Source of the DNA: Rhizopus sp. PT2906
Taxonomy: Eukaryota; Mucoromycota; Mucoromycetes; Mucorales; Rhizopodaceae
Reading direction: 5' to 3'
NCBI GenBank assembly: GCA_025529335.1
Contig: JAMYHX010000135.1
Span: forward strand, 1-64,000
Length of the DNA: 64,000 nt
The translations under genes and the position numbers were made by a program. The notes beneath the pieces are model-generated. The model saw nothing but the letters and a program-made list of their open reading frames with translations, made no database searches and was not told the origin of the DNA. Positions 22,717-35,289 of this stretch are shown here, piece by piece (positions within the stretch are counted from its first letter, which is position 1; each line of letters opens with the position of its first letter).

Positions 22717-24092
22717 ATGGCCGATACTACTGAAGTCAAGAAGCCCGCTACCGAACCCGTCCTCGACATTTCTGACAGCACCGTTCAGTCCAAGTACAAG
22801 GAAGCGGGTCGTATTGCCGATGGTAATAATATAAAAATGTGTGCACGCGTGCTCGCGTAAGTGTGTATTTTTTTGCTAAACTATACTGCAGACGTCCTTG
22901 ACAAGGTTATCAAGCTTTGTGTTGCTGGTGCCAAGATCATCGATATCTGTATTGCTGGTGACAAAGCTATCTTGGAAGCTACCAGTCTTGTTTACAACAA
23001 GAAGGGAAAGAAGAAGATCTCTAAGGGTAATAATAATAATATATTATACTGTGGCTGGGAAATTGACTTGTCTTTTTTTTTTTTTGATAAATATAGGTAT
23101 TGGTTTTCCTACCACCGTCTCTGTCAACAACTGTGTTGCTCACTTCAGCCCTCTTCCCTCTGACCCTGAATCTGAAGCTACCTTGAAGGAAGGTGATGTT
23201 GCCAAGATGTAAGTTTTTTATTACAATGTATGATTGATATTGGTCTAAACTGTTTCTTTCAGTCAATTGGGTGTTCAATTCGATGGTTACTGCTCTACTG
23301 TTGCCACTACCATTGTTGTTGGTGCTAATGGCGCTGTTACTGGTGCCAAGGCTGACGTGATCCAAGCTGCTCGTACCGCTCTCGAAGCTGCCGTCCGTAT
23401 GATCCGTCCTGGTAACAAGGCAAGTAAAAATAGAATAAAGGAGACCCTATAGAAAACTAATTCTTTCTTAGAACATGGACGTCACCAAGGCTGTTGACAA
23501 GATTGCTGAATCTTATGAAGTCAAGCCTGTCGAAGGTATGTTGAGTCACAACCAACTCAAGAACAAGACCGATGGTGACAAGCAAATCATCTTGAACCCT
23601 ACTGAAGCTCAAATGAGTGGATTCAAGCGTTGTGAATTTGGCGAAAACGAAGTTTACTGTGTCGATATCCTCATCTCCAGTGGTGAAGGCAAGGTTCGTC
23701 CATTGAAGACACGTACAACCATCTACAAGAAGACCGATATCCGTTATCAACTCAAGATGGCTGCTTCTCGTGCCGTTCTTTCCGAAATCCAAACCAAGGC
23801 CGGTTCTTTCCCTTTCTCTCTTCGTGATCTCGAAGACGAACGCAAGGCTCGTATGGGTATTGTCGAATGTGCCAAGCACCAAACTGTTTTACCTTATGAT
23901 GTTGTTTATGAGCGTGAAGGTGCTTTTGTTGCTCAATACTTGACTACCCTCTTTGTTACCAAGAAGGGCAATGTCATGGTTACCAACCCTCGCTTTGATG
24001 CTGTTCAGATTCAAACTGATAAGACTGTCAAGGATGAAGAAATCAACAAGATTCTTGCCTCTGAATGGGAAGTTCCTAAGAAGCAGAAATAA
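22717..24092 (+). CDS. PA2G4/EBP1-like protein (methionine aminopeptidase fold)
   Basis: This is a homologue of human PA2G4 (EBP1) and fission-yeast Cdb4, a pita-bread-fold protein without peptidase activity that binds RNA and ribosomes. Exons 22717-22822, 22892-23026, 23097-23208, 23263-23419 and 23472-24092 give 376 aa. Landmarks are SKYKEAGRIADDVLDKVIKL, ISKGIGFPTTVSVNNCVAHF, LGVQFDGYCSTVATTIVV, a central VKPVEGMLSHNQLKNKTDGD and a C-terminal LASEWEVPKKQK. The methionine aminopeptidase metal ligands are not all kept, as in the family. Intron 4 starts with GC (AAG|GCAAGT), a GC-AG intron. The start is the ATG at 22717 in a pyrimidine-rich leader. Confidence 0.92.
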
Positions 24093-25172
24093 ATAATGAA
24101 AATGATAACTTGAATTTTTGTAAATAAAGCAGTTATCAACAATGAAGAATAAAAAAAAAAAGACATTCTTCATAATGTTATTGTCAGGATCCCAAGTCTA
24201 CTTTACAACTGAACTATCCGCAGTTCATCATTAATACTTGAGTGAATGCTATTCTCGCAACGCTCTCATTTTACACAGTGTACCTTTTTAAGCCACCAAT
24301 AGGATATGTTTTTTGATCAGAGCAACTTATAGTGTATTGTATAATTTTTAGCACATTATCCGCTTCATTTCCCCAGTTTCCTGATGGGGGGGGGACGTAG
24401 CAGAAGAATCTGAAGCTCTTTACAGTGAAAGAAGAGGGTGAATGTTTTTAGCATTAATCTTGATATTGGAGAAAATGCACAGCAGAGAACATAAAAAAAA
24501 AGACAAGCACGCTCGTGTTATTCGTAGAACAAGCTTTCTGTATCATATTTTTCCAAGACGAAGAAGTTTGAATTCCCATTTAGCTCTCAATCCATCATCA
24601 CTGATGTCACTTACAAGGCTCTTAAGGGCAACTACTATGTCCGCTCCAGCGTATTTTACTTCTCATATTTGAAGAAGCACCTTGTGTAAGTGATGCTGGT
24701 CTCTCCACATCTAAGGTGACACAGTTAGTGGTCTAATGCACCTTATTACTACTATCAATAAGCGTCATCTTTCTCCCCCTTTTTGTAACTGAGAGCTTAT
24801 AAAGTTATGCATGTATCCTGAACAGGGGCTAAACAACACCTCTATCCTATTCATTTTCTGTAATCCTTTTTTTTTTATACCAAATCCCTTGCCAACTTTA
24901 CGCTTGTCATTTTCGGTGACCTTGAATGGACTTATTTTTTAAGAAAAAGTACGTTATTAAGATAGGATCAAGTTAGAATAGTGACTTGTTGACGGTAAGC
25001 AATGTTTGCGTAAATTTCGATCGCTCATGTAGTTCTTTAAAAGATATTACATGCTTTTATTTTTTCTTTGGAAGAATAAAATACATCAAACATTATTCTT
25101 TATATTTACGAGAAAAGTTTAGTAATGACCTATGATAAACACAGTCAGTCTTATATTGACAAAACGCTCAAC
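24093..25172. other. Intergenic region, no gene seen
   Basis: The region holds 3' flanks of converging genes (PA2G4-like on plus, ATG29 on minus). A nine-base G run lies near 24386. A short frame at 24520-24690 is chance or an unrecognised relic. Confidence 0.5.
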
Positions 25173-26253
25173 CTACATTTTTGATCCTTGGTTAAACTTG
25201 GACATGAATGCATCCTCCAAAGCTGATTGAGTGACTGATGAGTCTGTATATAATAAAATGTTATCTAAATAGATAACTTTATTAATATGTATGAACTGAC
25301 CTGATAAGTCACTAAAGGAGGACCCCACCGAGTTGAGCGCACTTGGGTTATTTGAGCTCGATGCGGTTACTATTTGAGGGGACTGTGGTAATTGTTGTTG
25401 TTGCTGTTGTTGTTGTTGTTGTTGTTGAGGTGTAATAGTCTTTTTTAGATTCTGAATAGACAATGATAATCGGCTGCTATTACTCATCGTTTTACTCGTT
25501 GATCTACGTGGTAAAAATGCTGGTTCTTCTTCTATTTGGATTTTTTCCAATTGATCTGTAATATCCTGGTCATCTTCTTCGCTTTCTCCTTGATTTTCTA
25601 TGGGTCGCTCTTCTATTAATGAACTGTCTTGGTTTTCTGGCTCTTGTAAACGAGGTGCTATGGTGGATATCTTTGATAACAACAAAGAATCGGTGTTTTG
25701 TCTGTTTTCCTGAGGCAACTCATTATGCTGAATTGTATCGGAATATCTGATAGACGCTATATTCAATTGATGGAGAGAGGATAATATATGAGTAAAGGAG
25801 TACAGCTATCAATCACATAGGCTATTCTTTACGGGGTCTCGATTTATTCACAACAGGGCTCTTTGTTCTTCCAACGTTCAGCCGTAACTGTTGCTGTATT
25901 CCTTTCAGCTGAGTTTCATAAATGAAGGCCGCATGACGAACAACATACTGTGTGGGTATACCCAACTGTTCTGCAATCGCATTCCCTACAGAATGGGTGT
26001 TATTGAACTTTCTGGTTCTGTATTATGAAATGCTATTTTACAGTCTTTGCTTTTCTGACTCATGTGCTTCCATAGCTGATGTTCCATTTCTTCGGTCCAA
26101 ACAATCTATTCAAGCAAATTGAGAAAGAGTGGTTGATAGAAACAAGAAAAGAAAAGACAAAGAAGGGCTTACTGAAGGTGGTTCTACAAAGTCATTTGGT
26201 CTTGGAAATGGCAGTTTAATGACAACATGAAATGTATCTTTATCGGATTCCAT
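25173..26253 (-). CDS. ATG29: Autophagy protein Atg29-like
   Basis: Atg29 with Atg17 and Atg31 forms the scaffold at the phagophore assembly site. Exons 26253-26173, 26105-26042, 25985-25833, 25756-25301 and 25243-25173 give 274 aa. The conserved N-terminal block is present: FHVVIKLPFPRPNDFVEPPS, IVWTEEMEHQLWKHMSQKSK, then DWNAIAEQLGIPTQYVVRHA and AFIYETQLKGIQQQL. The middle is disordered, acidic and has poly-Gln (25393-25430). The extreme C-terminus SSVTQSALEDAFMSKFNQ resembles the conserved SALE-A helix of yeast Atg29. The DWNAIAEQL match appears only after splicing intron 2, which supports the model. Confidence 0.82.
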
Positions 26254-29200
26254 GAATTAAAGTAAAAAAAAAAAAAAGTAAAAAAAGAAATAAAAAAAAG
26301 TAGCGTCTGTGCCGAATATGGGTCGCATAAATAAATAAATCGTACCTGAATACTTTCACATTTTATTCACAAATTATCGCACATTGATAATTTCAGACAA
26401 CAGAGACACAAATGATTATAAAAGAGAGCCCAAAAGAAGCGAAAGAATGATTAGTATTTCAGTTATTTACATTATAAAGAAGAGGATTTATAAAAGAGAA
26501 AAAGAGAAACAAGAAAAGTGAGTAAACATATAAAAGAAAGTATATTTATAGGGCCAGCGATAACTAGCCCGGAGGAAGAGGAGAAAGAGAGAGAGTAAGA
26601 AAGAGAGTAGATGAGACTAAGTGTGATAAGAACCAAACTGCCCCCAGTCAACACCGGGTTGGGTTCGATTTTATGATCTATAATACTACCCATTAGAATA
26701 TAACATACCTTAAGGCTAGCTGAGGACTAAGCTGATCTTACTTTTTGGTCCAAAGAAAAGAAAAAGAACAGTCGAGATCAGACTATTTATAAAGTGTTGA
26801 CCACATCCATCTTTTCTCAAAAATATCAAGCTCATTTTATGTATTAATTGTTGTCTTTTGAACAATAAAAAAGACATAGAAAATCAACCAACGTGTTAGT
26901 TGTTATTGAGCTTATATTGTGCCAATAATTTATGAAATAGTGTATTTAATAAAAGGCAAATCTGACTGATAAAGTTCATCACATAATGGAATAAAATCAG
27001 CTCACATTCAGCATAGAAAGATGTGAATGAGGATTGGTATATCATGAAAAGATGGCATCCCAGTGTAGAACTACTCCTTCCCTTCTTCCTACCAAGTCTT
27101 GAAGCGGTTACAACATACCGAAATCATAAGCAAATAGCCACAGATTCAGAGGGTGAACATTTGAATACGTTCAAACAACCAAATTATGGTTCACTTCAAG
27201 TCCAACACAATTGAGATCTTGTTTATTATGGATACAAACTGGGCTCATGCATTTGCTCAGAGAAAACTCAAGCCGATGAAGTTGCAGATCTCTCATTAAA
27301 AGACTATATCTAAAATTCAATTGTCTGCCTGTAGATTTGCATCTTTACAATCTAGGTAATACCTTACTCACTAACCAAATAAGAAATAGTTTATATTATT
27401 CGTTTCACCATCTTGAATTAGTTTATTAAAGGTGAGAGAATTAGCCATAGTGAAAGACACTATCTTTTATTATGCAACTAGCGGCAATGATTCGCTAGAA
27501 TACGCTTATTACTGTTTAGAGAGTGTAGATTTGCTCTAATGATCTCTTAAAGTGCTTCAGTATCAACTACCGACAGTTTTATTATACTTCTAAAGTCCAG
27601 CGACCTTTTCTTTTTCTGTACTAAAACGTTCATGGATACAATCATTTAAATCATATCTCACTGAATTTGATGTTTACTTTCTTCTGCTGTACAGAGAGAG
27701 TTCAATGTGTACATTCGGCTTGTTCTGCTTGTATTATAAGCTTGCGTATGTATTCACTTTGTTTATATTTTTTTGTAATTGCAGCTTTCACATTATCATT
27801 TTGCATTATTCCATAACTAGTACATATGATCTGCTTCAGTTTTGATATAGGACTATTGGGATCTCATTGTAACATGGCCAATGCTTATGATTTCTATTAT
27901 TTGATTCAAAAGAAGACCCCATTCACTCATTCAGTAATAGAAACCTGTTTATCTTGGAAGACTCAAATGAAGTATGGTTGTGTATCTGTGTAGCTGTTGC
28001 ATAGCTATTTGAACAACATACTTTTTTGTATCCCAAGCATCAATTGAGGATTGAATATCAGACTATGATGATCAAAAGAGACTATAAAGAAAAGAGAGAT
28101 CGATATTTATGAAAAGACCCATTATAAATAATAGAAAAAAGCACAATGGCAACATACATTTCTAAATAGCTGTAAATCTCATAATAACAAAATATTCATT
28201 TACAAATGTTCAAAAGAACGCAAAGCAAAGTAAGAAAACACGATGGCGAAAGTATAAATACATTTTAATGTTCTAATGCATCTACCATTCTTTTGATCAG
28301 AGTCATATTTCCCAGAATTATCAGATTTTACACAGCCATTCTTCTTTTCTTTAGAACGATACAGAACAAGTGATGGTAACAGTTATCATGGTCACAAATG
28401 CATAAATTAGTCAACTGAGGTTAAAAAAAGAAGAAAGAAAAGAACGAGATATTACCAAAATAAGAAATGTTCTTTTTTCAATAATCTAGAAAAGTACATG
28501 GAAGCAGAAAGAACACAAAAGAAGCTATTCATGTTTATAAGGTTTATGCAGCAGAAAAGAATAAAATATTGAAATGAAATTTATTGAGAGAAAAAAAAAC
28601 AAGGTAGTTCATCATTTTGCATTTCATATTTTGCATTTTTATTTATTTAGGAAGTAACGGATTCAGATATAGTTATTTCAAAAGATTGCGCCTATTTTGC
28701 CCTTTTAAATTTCCGATCATCCTCAGACACTTTTGCTTGGAAATCGGGCGATAGTCAGGAAAAGCTCGATGGTGATTAAGAAAAGTAAAACTTTATAAAG
28801 CCTTTCCTTTTATAGAATATTGGAGTAAGAGTGGCAAGATGAGTGGAATCCAGGGGAGAAGAAAGGGCGGGGAAAGAGTAAATAGGTAAGGGCAGTAGTA
28901 AGATAAGGTCGAATGAGATACAGAGTACATAATTTATCACCAAAGACTATAGAAAATAATAATTTACCATTAATAAAATGCCTTAGTTTCTTAAAATGGC
29001 AACACCAATTTTCTGGATCAGCGAAAAGAATATAAAAAAGCATTAAAAGGTCTATGAGATTTCCATTTGCTTTTTTTTCTCTTTATTTTTATTTTTTTTT
29101 TTTGAGGAAAATTTTTTTGCCTACTCTATTTCTCTCTCTTTTTTTTTTTTTATTGTCGAATTTACAACACAGGGCAAAAGCGTACAAAAACAACGGCTAT

Positions 29201-29284
29201 TGTTAAATGTTGTAAGTTCTTCTTTTTTTCTTTAAAAACGACAACTTATTGTGATAGTAGCTATAGAGAACCTCAACAATATTT
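26254..29284. other. 3-kb gap without a recognisable gene
   Basis: The sequence is AT-rich, with stops in all frames and only short open frames (the longest about 77 codons, of odd composition). Poly-A/poly-T tracts at 26260-26300 and 29070-29155 mark the leaders of ATG29 and the SAM/HMG gene. I see no RNA gene, and no repeat shared with other parts of the window. Confidence 0.5.
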
Positions 29285-31137
29285 ATGATAATGCAAGCCT
29301 TTCAACATCAATACAGCAATAATAATGATAATAATAACAATTGTACAAACTTTGAGAGTGTAAGAGAATTTTTAAACCATTGTCATCTAAGCCAATATTA
29401 TGATATCTTCATCTCTGAAGGTTTCGATTCGATTTCTTCGGTAAAGGCGATGATATAACTATCTTTAAGCGGAAGATAAAGTTTCGATATAACTAATACT
29501 TTTTTTTTTAAATATGGACAGCTTCTAGAAATCACAGAAGAAGACATGATTGTGATGAACATCAAACGCGGTCACAGAAGGGTACGTGCAACAGACAACA
29601 AAAAAAGCAAGAAGAGAGAAAGTTAATGGTCTTTTATAGTTGATCCAACGAGAGATAGCAACCGCAAAGGGTATTCCTCGCGATCAACCTTTGGTAACTA
29701 ACATAATGGGACCAAGTAAGTCAATAATACATAAATATGATGTCATTGTTTTAACTTCAGTTTACCTTTTCTAGAATATTCGCTTGATATCCCTTCATCT
29801 CTAAAAGTTGAACATACAAGGGGCCCAGCTGCCAATTATGCCAGTAGTGGCTATGAAACTCTCATCACAGGCATGACCAGTCCTCGCAGTATGAATAGCG
29901 GCATGGGTGGAAGTAATACGAGTGGTAACAGCAGTAGTAATAATTCTGGACCCAATCTCACTTCGCGCTTTATCCCGCCCAACATGGCTGCTTTGAACGA
30001 TAACCATAACAATAACAACAACGGCAGCAGCAACAACAACAATAATAGCAACGCTAAGAGCAGTATCGATACTATTCATAGTAGCAGAAACAGCAGCCGC
30101 AGCAGCAGTACCAATAAAATTATACCAGACCAACAGATTATACGAAGTACTAGCATCTCGTCCAATGAAGATAACGAATCTGTTCAAAGTGATTCAACAG
30201 CGCCCAAACGCAAATACCGCCGACACGCAAAACCGGATCGTAATGCGCCCATCAAACCTCCATCAGCGTACATCATGTTCTCGAATGATTCACGTGAAAA
30301 ATTAAAAGACCAAAACCTATCATTTGCTGAACTAGCAAAGATCGTTGGTGAACAATGGAAGAACCTGAGTTACTATGAGAAGCAAGCCTATGAACGAAAG
30401 GCCATGCGTGCAAAAGATGAGTACCTTGCCGCACTCGAACGATACCGTGAGACGGATGAGTATAAGCGATATCAGCAGTATCTCAAGGAATTCAAAGCCA
30501 AACAAGAGTCTGCCAACCGTCTGATCGATAAAGCGAGAAAGAGAGCTAAACAGAAATCGCCTGGAAGGTATATTTCTATAAAAGTAAATTTCGAACAACA
30601 TCTTAATTTGTTCTTTTTCCTTTCCTTTTTTGTAGCGGAAGTGTTGCTGACACAAGCTCTAATGGTAACAGTACGGGTAATGGCAGTTCAGGTAGTTCAG
30701 GCGATAACAATGATAAAGATAGCATGCAGTCTATGTCTCAAACAAGAGGTTCGCCGTCTCATCGTGCGTATATAGACCAGCCTATGACCAATGATTATCA
30801 AGACGTTGAGAATTATCGTCATCAACAACAACAACAACAACAACAACAACAGCAACAGCAACAACAACAACAAGAACAACCCTCATCATCATCACTGCCA
30901 GAGCAACAGCATCCACAGTGGAACTATCGCTCAGATCAAATGATGAGAGGCATAATACCCGTCGAGTTTGTACACACACCACAACCTAAATATTCCAACA
31001 ACAAAAATGATAACGATAACCCTAATAATTTACAAGTTTTAAATGGTAGTAAACATCCGTTGGACACTGATACACCTTATCAAGAACGTCCTCATAAAAG
31101 AAGAAGCCCAAGACTTCGCAAATCAAGTAACGAATGA
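29285..31137 (+). CDS. SAM-domain plus HMG-box DNA-binding protein
   Basis: Exons 29285-29440, 29522-29581, 29640-29715, 29775-30567 and 30636-31137 give 528 aa. Residues ~15-80 form a SAM-like domain (VREFLNHCHLSQYYDIFISE, EEDMIVMNIKRGHRRLIQRE). After a long Ser/Asn-rich linker, an HMG box lies near residues 225-300: IKPPSAYIMFSNDSREKLKD, LSFAELAKIVGEQWKNLS and YEKQAYERKAMRAKDEYLAA. A basic stretch (KARKRAKQK) follows, then a poly-Gln run (30822-30875) and a basic C-terminus. It is likely a nuclear transcription regulator. The architecture fits a known class of fungal SAM/HMG proteins, but I cannot give a gene name. Two in-frame ATGs (29285, 29291) are possible starts. Confidence 0.88.
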
Positions 31138-32387
31138 TAACAAAAACACATATGCCCTTCTTTACTTTTTATGCCCACATACACTCTTTTTTTATACAAT
31201 GCGGCTGATGATCGATGTAAGTATTTATGACCAAAAGCTATTCTGGGAAAGAAAGAGCAATAGTAGATAGCAATAATTGTTCAACGTGTAGAACAAGCAA
31301 TTTAGTAGAAATAAAATACAACTAAATGATTGAACTACTCTATTATTCTGGTATCCACTGTGTGATGAAGTGTATCAAAGTGATCGCACATAAATATGAC
31401 ACTATCTATTTCATTAAGCTTATCCAATTGCATAAAAATAGGAGGTTACAATAATCCACATCCGAAATTCCTACTACGATATTAGGCCTTAATTTCATAC
31501 ACAAAGAGATGGCTCTGTTGTAAATTGGTTTAACGACACAGTGAGATCGCTTTTGAAAGAAAAGAGCAGGTTCAGACACCATACGTTGACAATGATCATG
31601 CCGGAGCCTGAACCGATGTGTGGTGGTGCATAAATTTCATTCAGTTCTTCGCGTTTGAAACCATCAACTTGGTCTAACCAGTCTCTATCTCTTGCGCAAC
31701 AGTTGAAGCACTTGCACAAACAGAGCATTATCATATCCAACTAACTGGGAATTCCTTGAAAATGTTGGTTTTGAGACGTCGAAGAAATATACGGTTGAAT
31801 ACCCTGTAATGAAACCTCTACGCATTATATAGCAAGAAGATAGTCGATAAAAAGCGATAGCAAACAAATATTTACGATGATCTAACTTGTGGCCACACTT
31901 TAGTACATTTTACCAACTAAAATTGATGCTGATATTATCAACATCAGTGCAGATACGTCTGATATTGATGTTTAAAATCCAAAACCCAACATAGAAAAAA
32001 AAACCATTCAAGCATCACCATAATTATATGTGAGTGGATGATTGTTCACGCCTTTCCTCTTCCCCCCCCCTCTCTGTTTGTTTCTCTCAAAGAAGATATT
32101 ATTACTGCCTTGTATTTTTAGGTTGTACAATTGGAAAGAAAATAATAACAAAAGCGTATCAAGATTACAAGAAAAGAGAGAGAGAGAGATAGAGCCAAGA
32201 CACTTTAAAAGAGTTTAACATTTGGACTAGCATTCGATTATTTATATGTTACTTCATAAACTCTTGGGTAACCTTCAAGCACATTGTCGCCCCCTTAAAA
32301 TAGAAAAAGTCATTCTATGCGTTGTTGTATATTAAAAAAAGTAAAAATATACATGCACACCTTTGTCTTTTTCTTTCATTATAAAAC
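31138..32387. other. Gap with a short minus-strand coding relic
   Basis: Mostly non-coding. On the minus strand 31740-31495 reads RDRDWLDQVDGFKREELNEI and on to ...FTTEPSLCV and a stop, with an overlapping frame upstream (31867-31685). The text looks like the C-terminal end of a protein but has no start or domain I know, so it is probably a relic. The pyrimidine-rich and GA-rich leader of the RhoGAP gene occupies 32050-32380. Confidence 0.35.
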
Positions 32388-34032
32388 ATGCCTCAGGAAC
32401 ATCCTTTTCAAACCAGCTTTTGGTCTCCAACTGCCACTATTGACAACTATCCCAATTTTCGATACGGTTTTGATATTCTTCACAAGAAACTTGCTCAGTC
32501 TGTGACTGAGAATGAAGCGATTGCAAATTACATTCAGGAGAGAATCGAAGCTGAACGACATCACGGCACTCAGTTATCAAAGCTACCTCATCCCGAGCTA
32601 GACGAACTGACCACTCTCTCACGATGCTTCCAGGTCGTCTGGGCTGAAAGTGAAGCCTCAGCAACAGAACACTGGACACGCGCAGAAAATTTACATACGA
32701 CAGCTTTGGATCCCCTGAAGAGATTAGCTAGCCGATACAGTCGAATTGTCAGCAATGCCAAACAGACATTAGAACAACAGATGAGTCAGTTTGAAACACT
32801 TGTCAAGCAACTGGAACAAGCGAAATCAGTTTATCATGCCAAGTGTCGGTCTCTTCTGACAATCCAGCCCAACTATCGACCGACCGTCATTCAGCTGGGC
32901 ACTCTCCTGTTCTATGAACGGTTCCAGGTCGAGGATTGGATGCGACCCCTGAATGAAACCGGATTGACCAGACGGGAGATTGTTCATTGGCTGCAGAGCG
33001 AGCATCAGTCACCGTCGGTGATGCATGATCTCATTGGACTTCATTTTCTCAGACAGACAGGGCAGGATCAGTATGAGAAAGTGGTTCGACAGCCAGTGTC
33101 CAAGGGTCTCTATGGATTCTTCAAGTGGCAACAACAACAACAGCAACAGCAGCAGCAGCAGCCAATGGAGCCATATGTAAGGGACATGCTTCAAGCAGAT
33201 AAAGCCTATCGTGAGCTCGTGACCAAGGTAGACAAGATGCGTATGCAGACAGAAGAAGCACTGTTTATGCATTATGAAGAAATGGAAAGCTTAGAGTTGG
33301 AGCGAATACAGACGATCAAGCAAGGTAAATAAATATAAAATGTTGACTCATCTAAAAGCTATGTAGTGTTTATCAGTGTCGCAGCTTCACTATCCAATAC
33401 GATACCGAGATACAAGGAAACAGTAGATAACATGATGCTCTATCAAGAGACACTGAAACCCGATAAGGACGTTCAGGTCATTGTGGAGCAACACAGGACA
33501 GGTCAGTTCTGTCCTCGACCGGTTCTGTATGAGAATTATTTTTATGGAGCAGCACATCATCAATTGTTTGGCGTTGCATTGGATGAGGTCACCAGGACAG
33601 AAGGTACTTTGATTCCCAACTTTATGTCCAAAGGAATGTCTGTGATTGAATCTGGTAAGCATGAAACCAACGTACGACCGTACACTGACATTTTACACAT
33701 ACACAAATACAACAAATTAGGGCTTGCCAATTTAGAAGCAGAAGGTTCTTTTTTTATATTCTAACTACACCAAGTAATAGCAGCCCATTGACTATTTTAT
33801 GCATTTTATAGAAAAGCACCTCGTGTGGATAACCAGTTTACCACTCGACCGAGTTCATGCAGCCAGAGATCAGATCAATCAACAGTATCCAGTGATAAGT
33901 CAAGAGTTATTGGAGAGTTATGATGTATTGTTGATTGCTTCCCTGATTCGATTATACTTGATGGAGTTGCCTGAATGTTTATTGACCTTTGAATTATATG
34001 AGCCTTGTAAGATTATTTATTCCAATCGTAAG

Positions 34033-34063
<31 letters not shown>

Positions 34064-34679
34064 AGATGCGTACTGATAATTACTTTTTCTTTCTTTCCTT
34101 TTTTAGAGCAAGATACAGAAACAAGATTAGTATCGGTGAGCAAATTACTGACGACTCTACCTACACCCAATTACCACATGTGTAAAGTACTCTTTTCGCA
34201 CTTGAACAAGTAAGAAAGAAAAACGAATAAAAGAACATGATGCCAACGAAATATGTTTGTTTACATATAGATTGTGTGATGATCAAACACTATCCAGACG
34301 ATTTGCACACTCTTTTGGCTATGTTCTATTACGGCCACAAGTAGAATCTAAAGTGAGCACATTTGAGCGACATCCATATCGACTGATACAGGACTTGATT
34401 GAACATTACGATTCAATATTTACAACAGAATCAATCAAAGCGCAAGAAGAGAATTCGAGTCGAACGTCCATTGTGGTCAGTAAGACATCTCTGGACAGCT
34501 TAGATTCCTCACGACGACGTATCCGAGGACATTTGATACCGTCATCGAGTACCCTGTTTGAAGATCCGGATGAATTGACATCAGAATCTACAATGAATTC
34601 AACACCGCCTAATTATGTAGGCAAGGAAGATACCCTCGAATTGGCCAGCTTGGACTCGTTTTTTTTAGACGATGAATAA
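32388..34679 (+). CDS. F-BAR/RhoGAP protein (Rgd2-like)
   Basis: This is a GTPase-activating protein for Rho/Cdc42-type GTPases with a membrane-curving F-BAR domain. Exons 32388-33324, 33367-33654, 33721-33744, 33812-34027, 34107-34209 and 34271-34679 give 658 aa. The FCH/F-BAR part starts at SFWSPTATIDNYPNFRYGFD and includes ENEAIANYIQERIEAERHHG. A DEP-like segment (LTRREIVHWLQSEHQSP) is inserted in it, as in yeast Rgd2. Poly-Gln lies at 33131-33163. The RhoGAP domain has FGVALDEVTRTEGTLIPNFM, then SYDVLLIASLIRLYLMELPE and LTTLPTPNYHMCKVLFSHLN. The catalytic Arg-finger region (GLYRxSG) is replaced by SLPLDRVHAARDQINQ, where an Arg is present but the context is atypical. Exon 3 is 24 nt. Confidence 0.85.
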
Positions 34680-35289
34680 CACTTTAAAAAACAAGAAAAA
34701 GCTGTCTATTTGTACTACATCACGGGGAGATTCCCGGATATCCTATGTTTTTTATTATTAAACCCCGATGTTGTTGTCGTCGTTCTTATTCCGATAGACA
34801 CACACATACACACAGAAAAAAAAAAGAAAAAAAAGAGAGACAACGTTTAAGATGCCGAAAGTTAATTATTCTCTCATTTATAATATTTCCCTCATTTGAA
34901 AGCCGCATTGTGTCTTTTTTCTTATTGACAAGTGACACGGAAGAAAGAGAGAGAGTTTTCAAACCTTAATTGAACTGTCAAAGTAAATAAGCCAGTTAGA
35001 TGGAAGAAAAAGTGTATGACAACAACATGCCACATCCTCATGTTTTCTGTACAACAAAATATGAGTTTATTCATAAATGGGGGACTTAGTTAAGGAAAGA
35101 AGAGGGGTATAATTTACATAAGTATTTACATAAAGGCCTTTTTTGCGTGTGTGTGTGTGTGTGTGTTCGTGTTTTTGTGTGTGACATAATTCATACATAC
35201 ATATGAAAAGGAATGCTATATAGAGTGTGTGTGTGTGTTCGTTTTGCCTAAAGGAATAGAATAAAGAAGGGAAAGGGGGTAATAAAAGC
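34680..35289. other. Convergent 3' region with GT microsatellites
   Basis: Convergent 3' flanks of the RhoGAP (plus) and bHLH (minus) genes. It holds (GT)n tracts at about 35148-35165 and 35225-35240 and a poly-A rich stretch near 34817. No gene is seen. Confidence 0.55.

Noticed and set aside
24425..24690. Possible Fanzor or other coding relic on plus
   Set aside because: Short frame without the Cys or RuvC signatures; I could not match it to the other Fanzor copies.
26472..26693. Possible small membrane protein on minus
   Set aside because: Hydrophobic text comes from a purine-rich low-complexity tract; no homologue recalled and no splice or start support.
29801..30187. Minus-strand Ala/Val-rich and Leu-rich frames
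   Set aside because: Complement of Asn/Ser-codon repeats in the SAM/HMG gene; low-complexity artefact.
35148..35240. GT-rich tracts as possible telomeric repeats
   Set aside because: Plain (GT)n microsatellites without the TTAGGG-type unit, inside an intergenic region.
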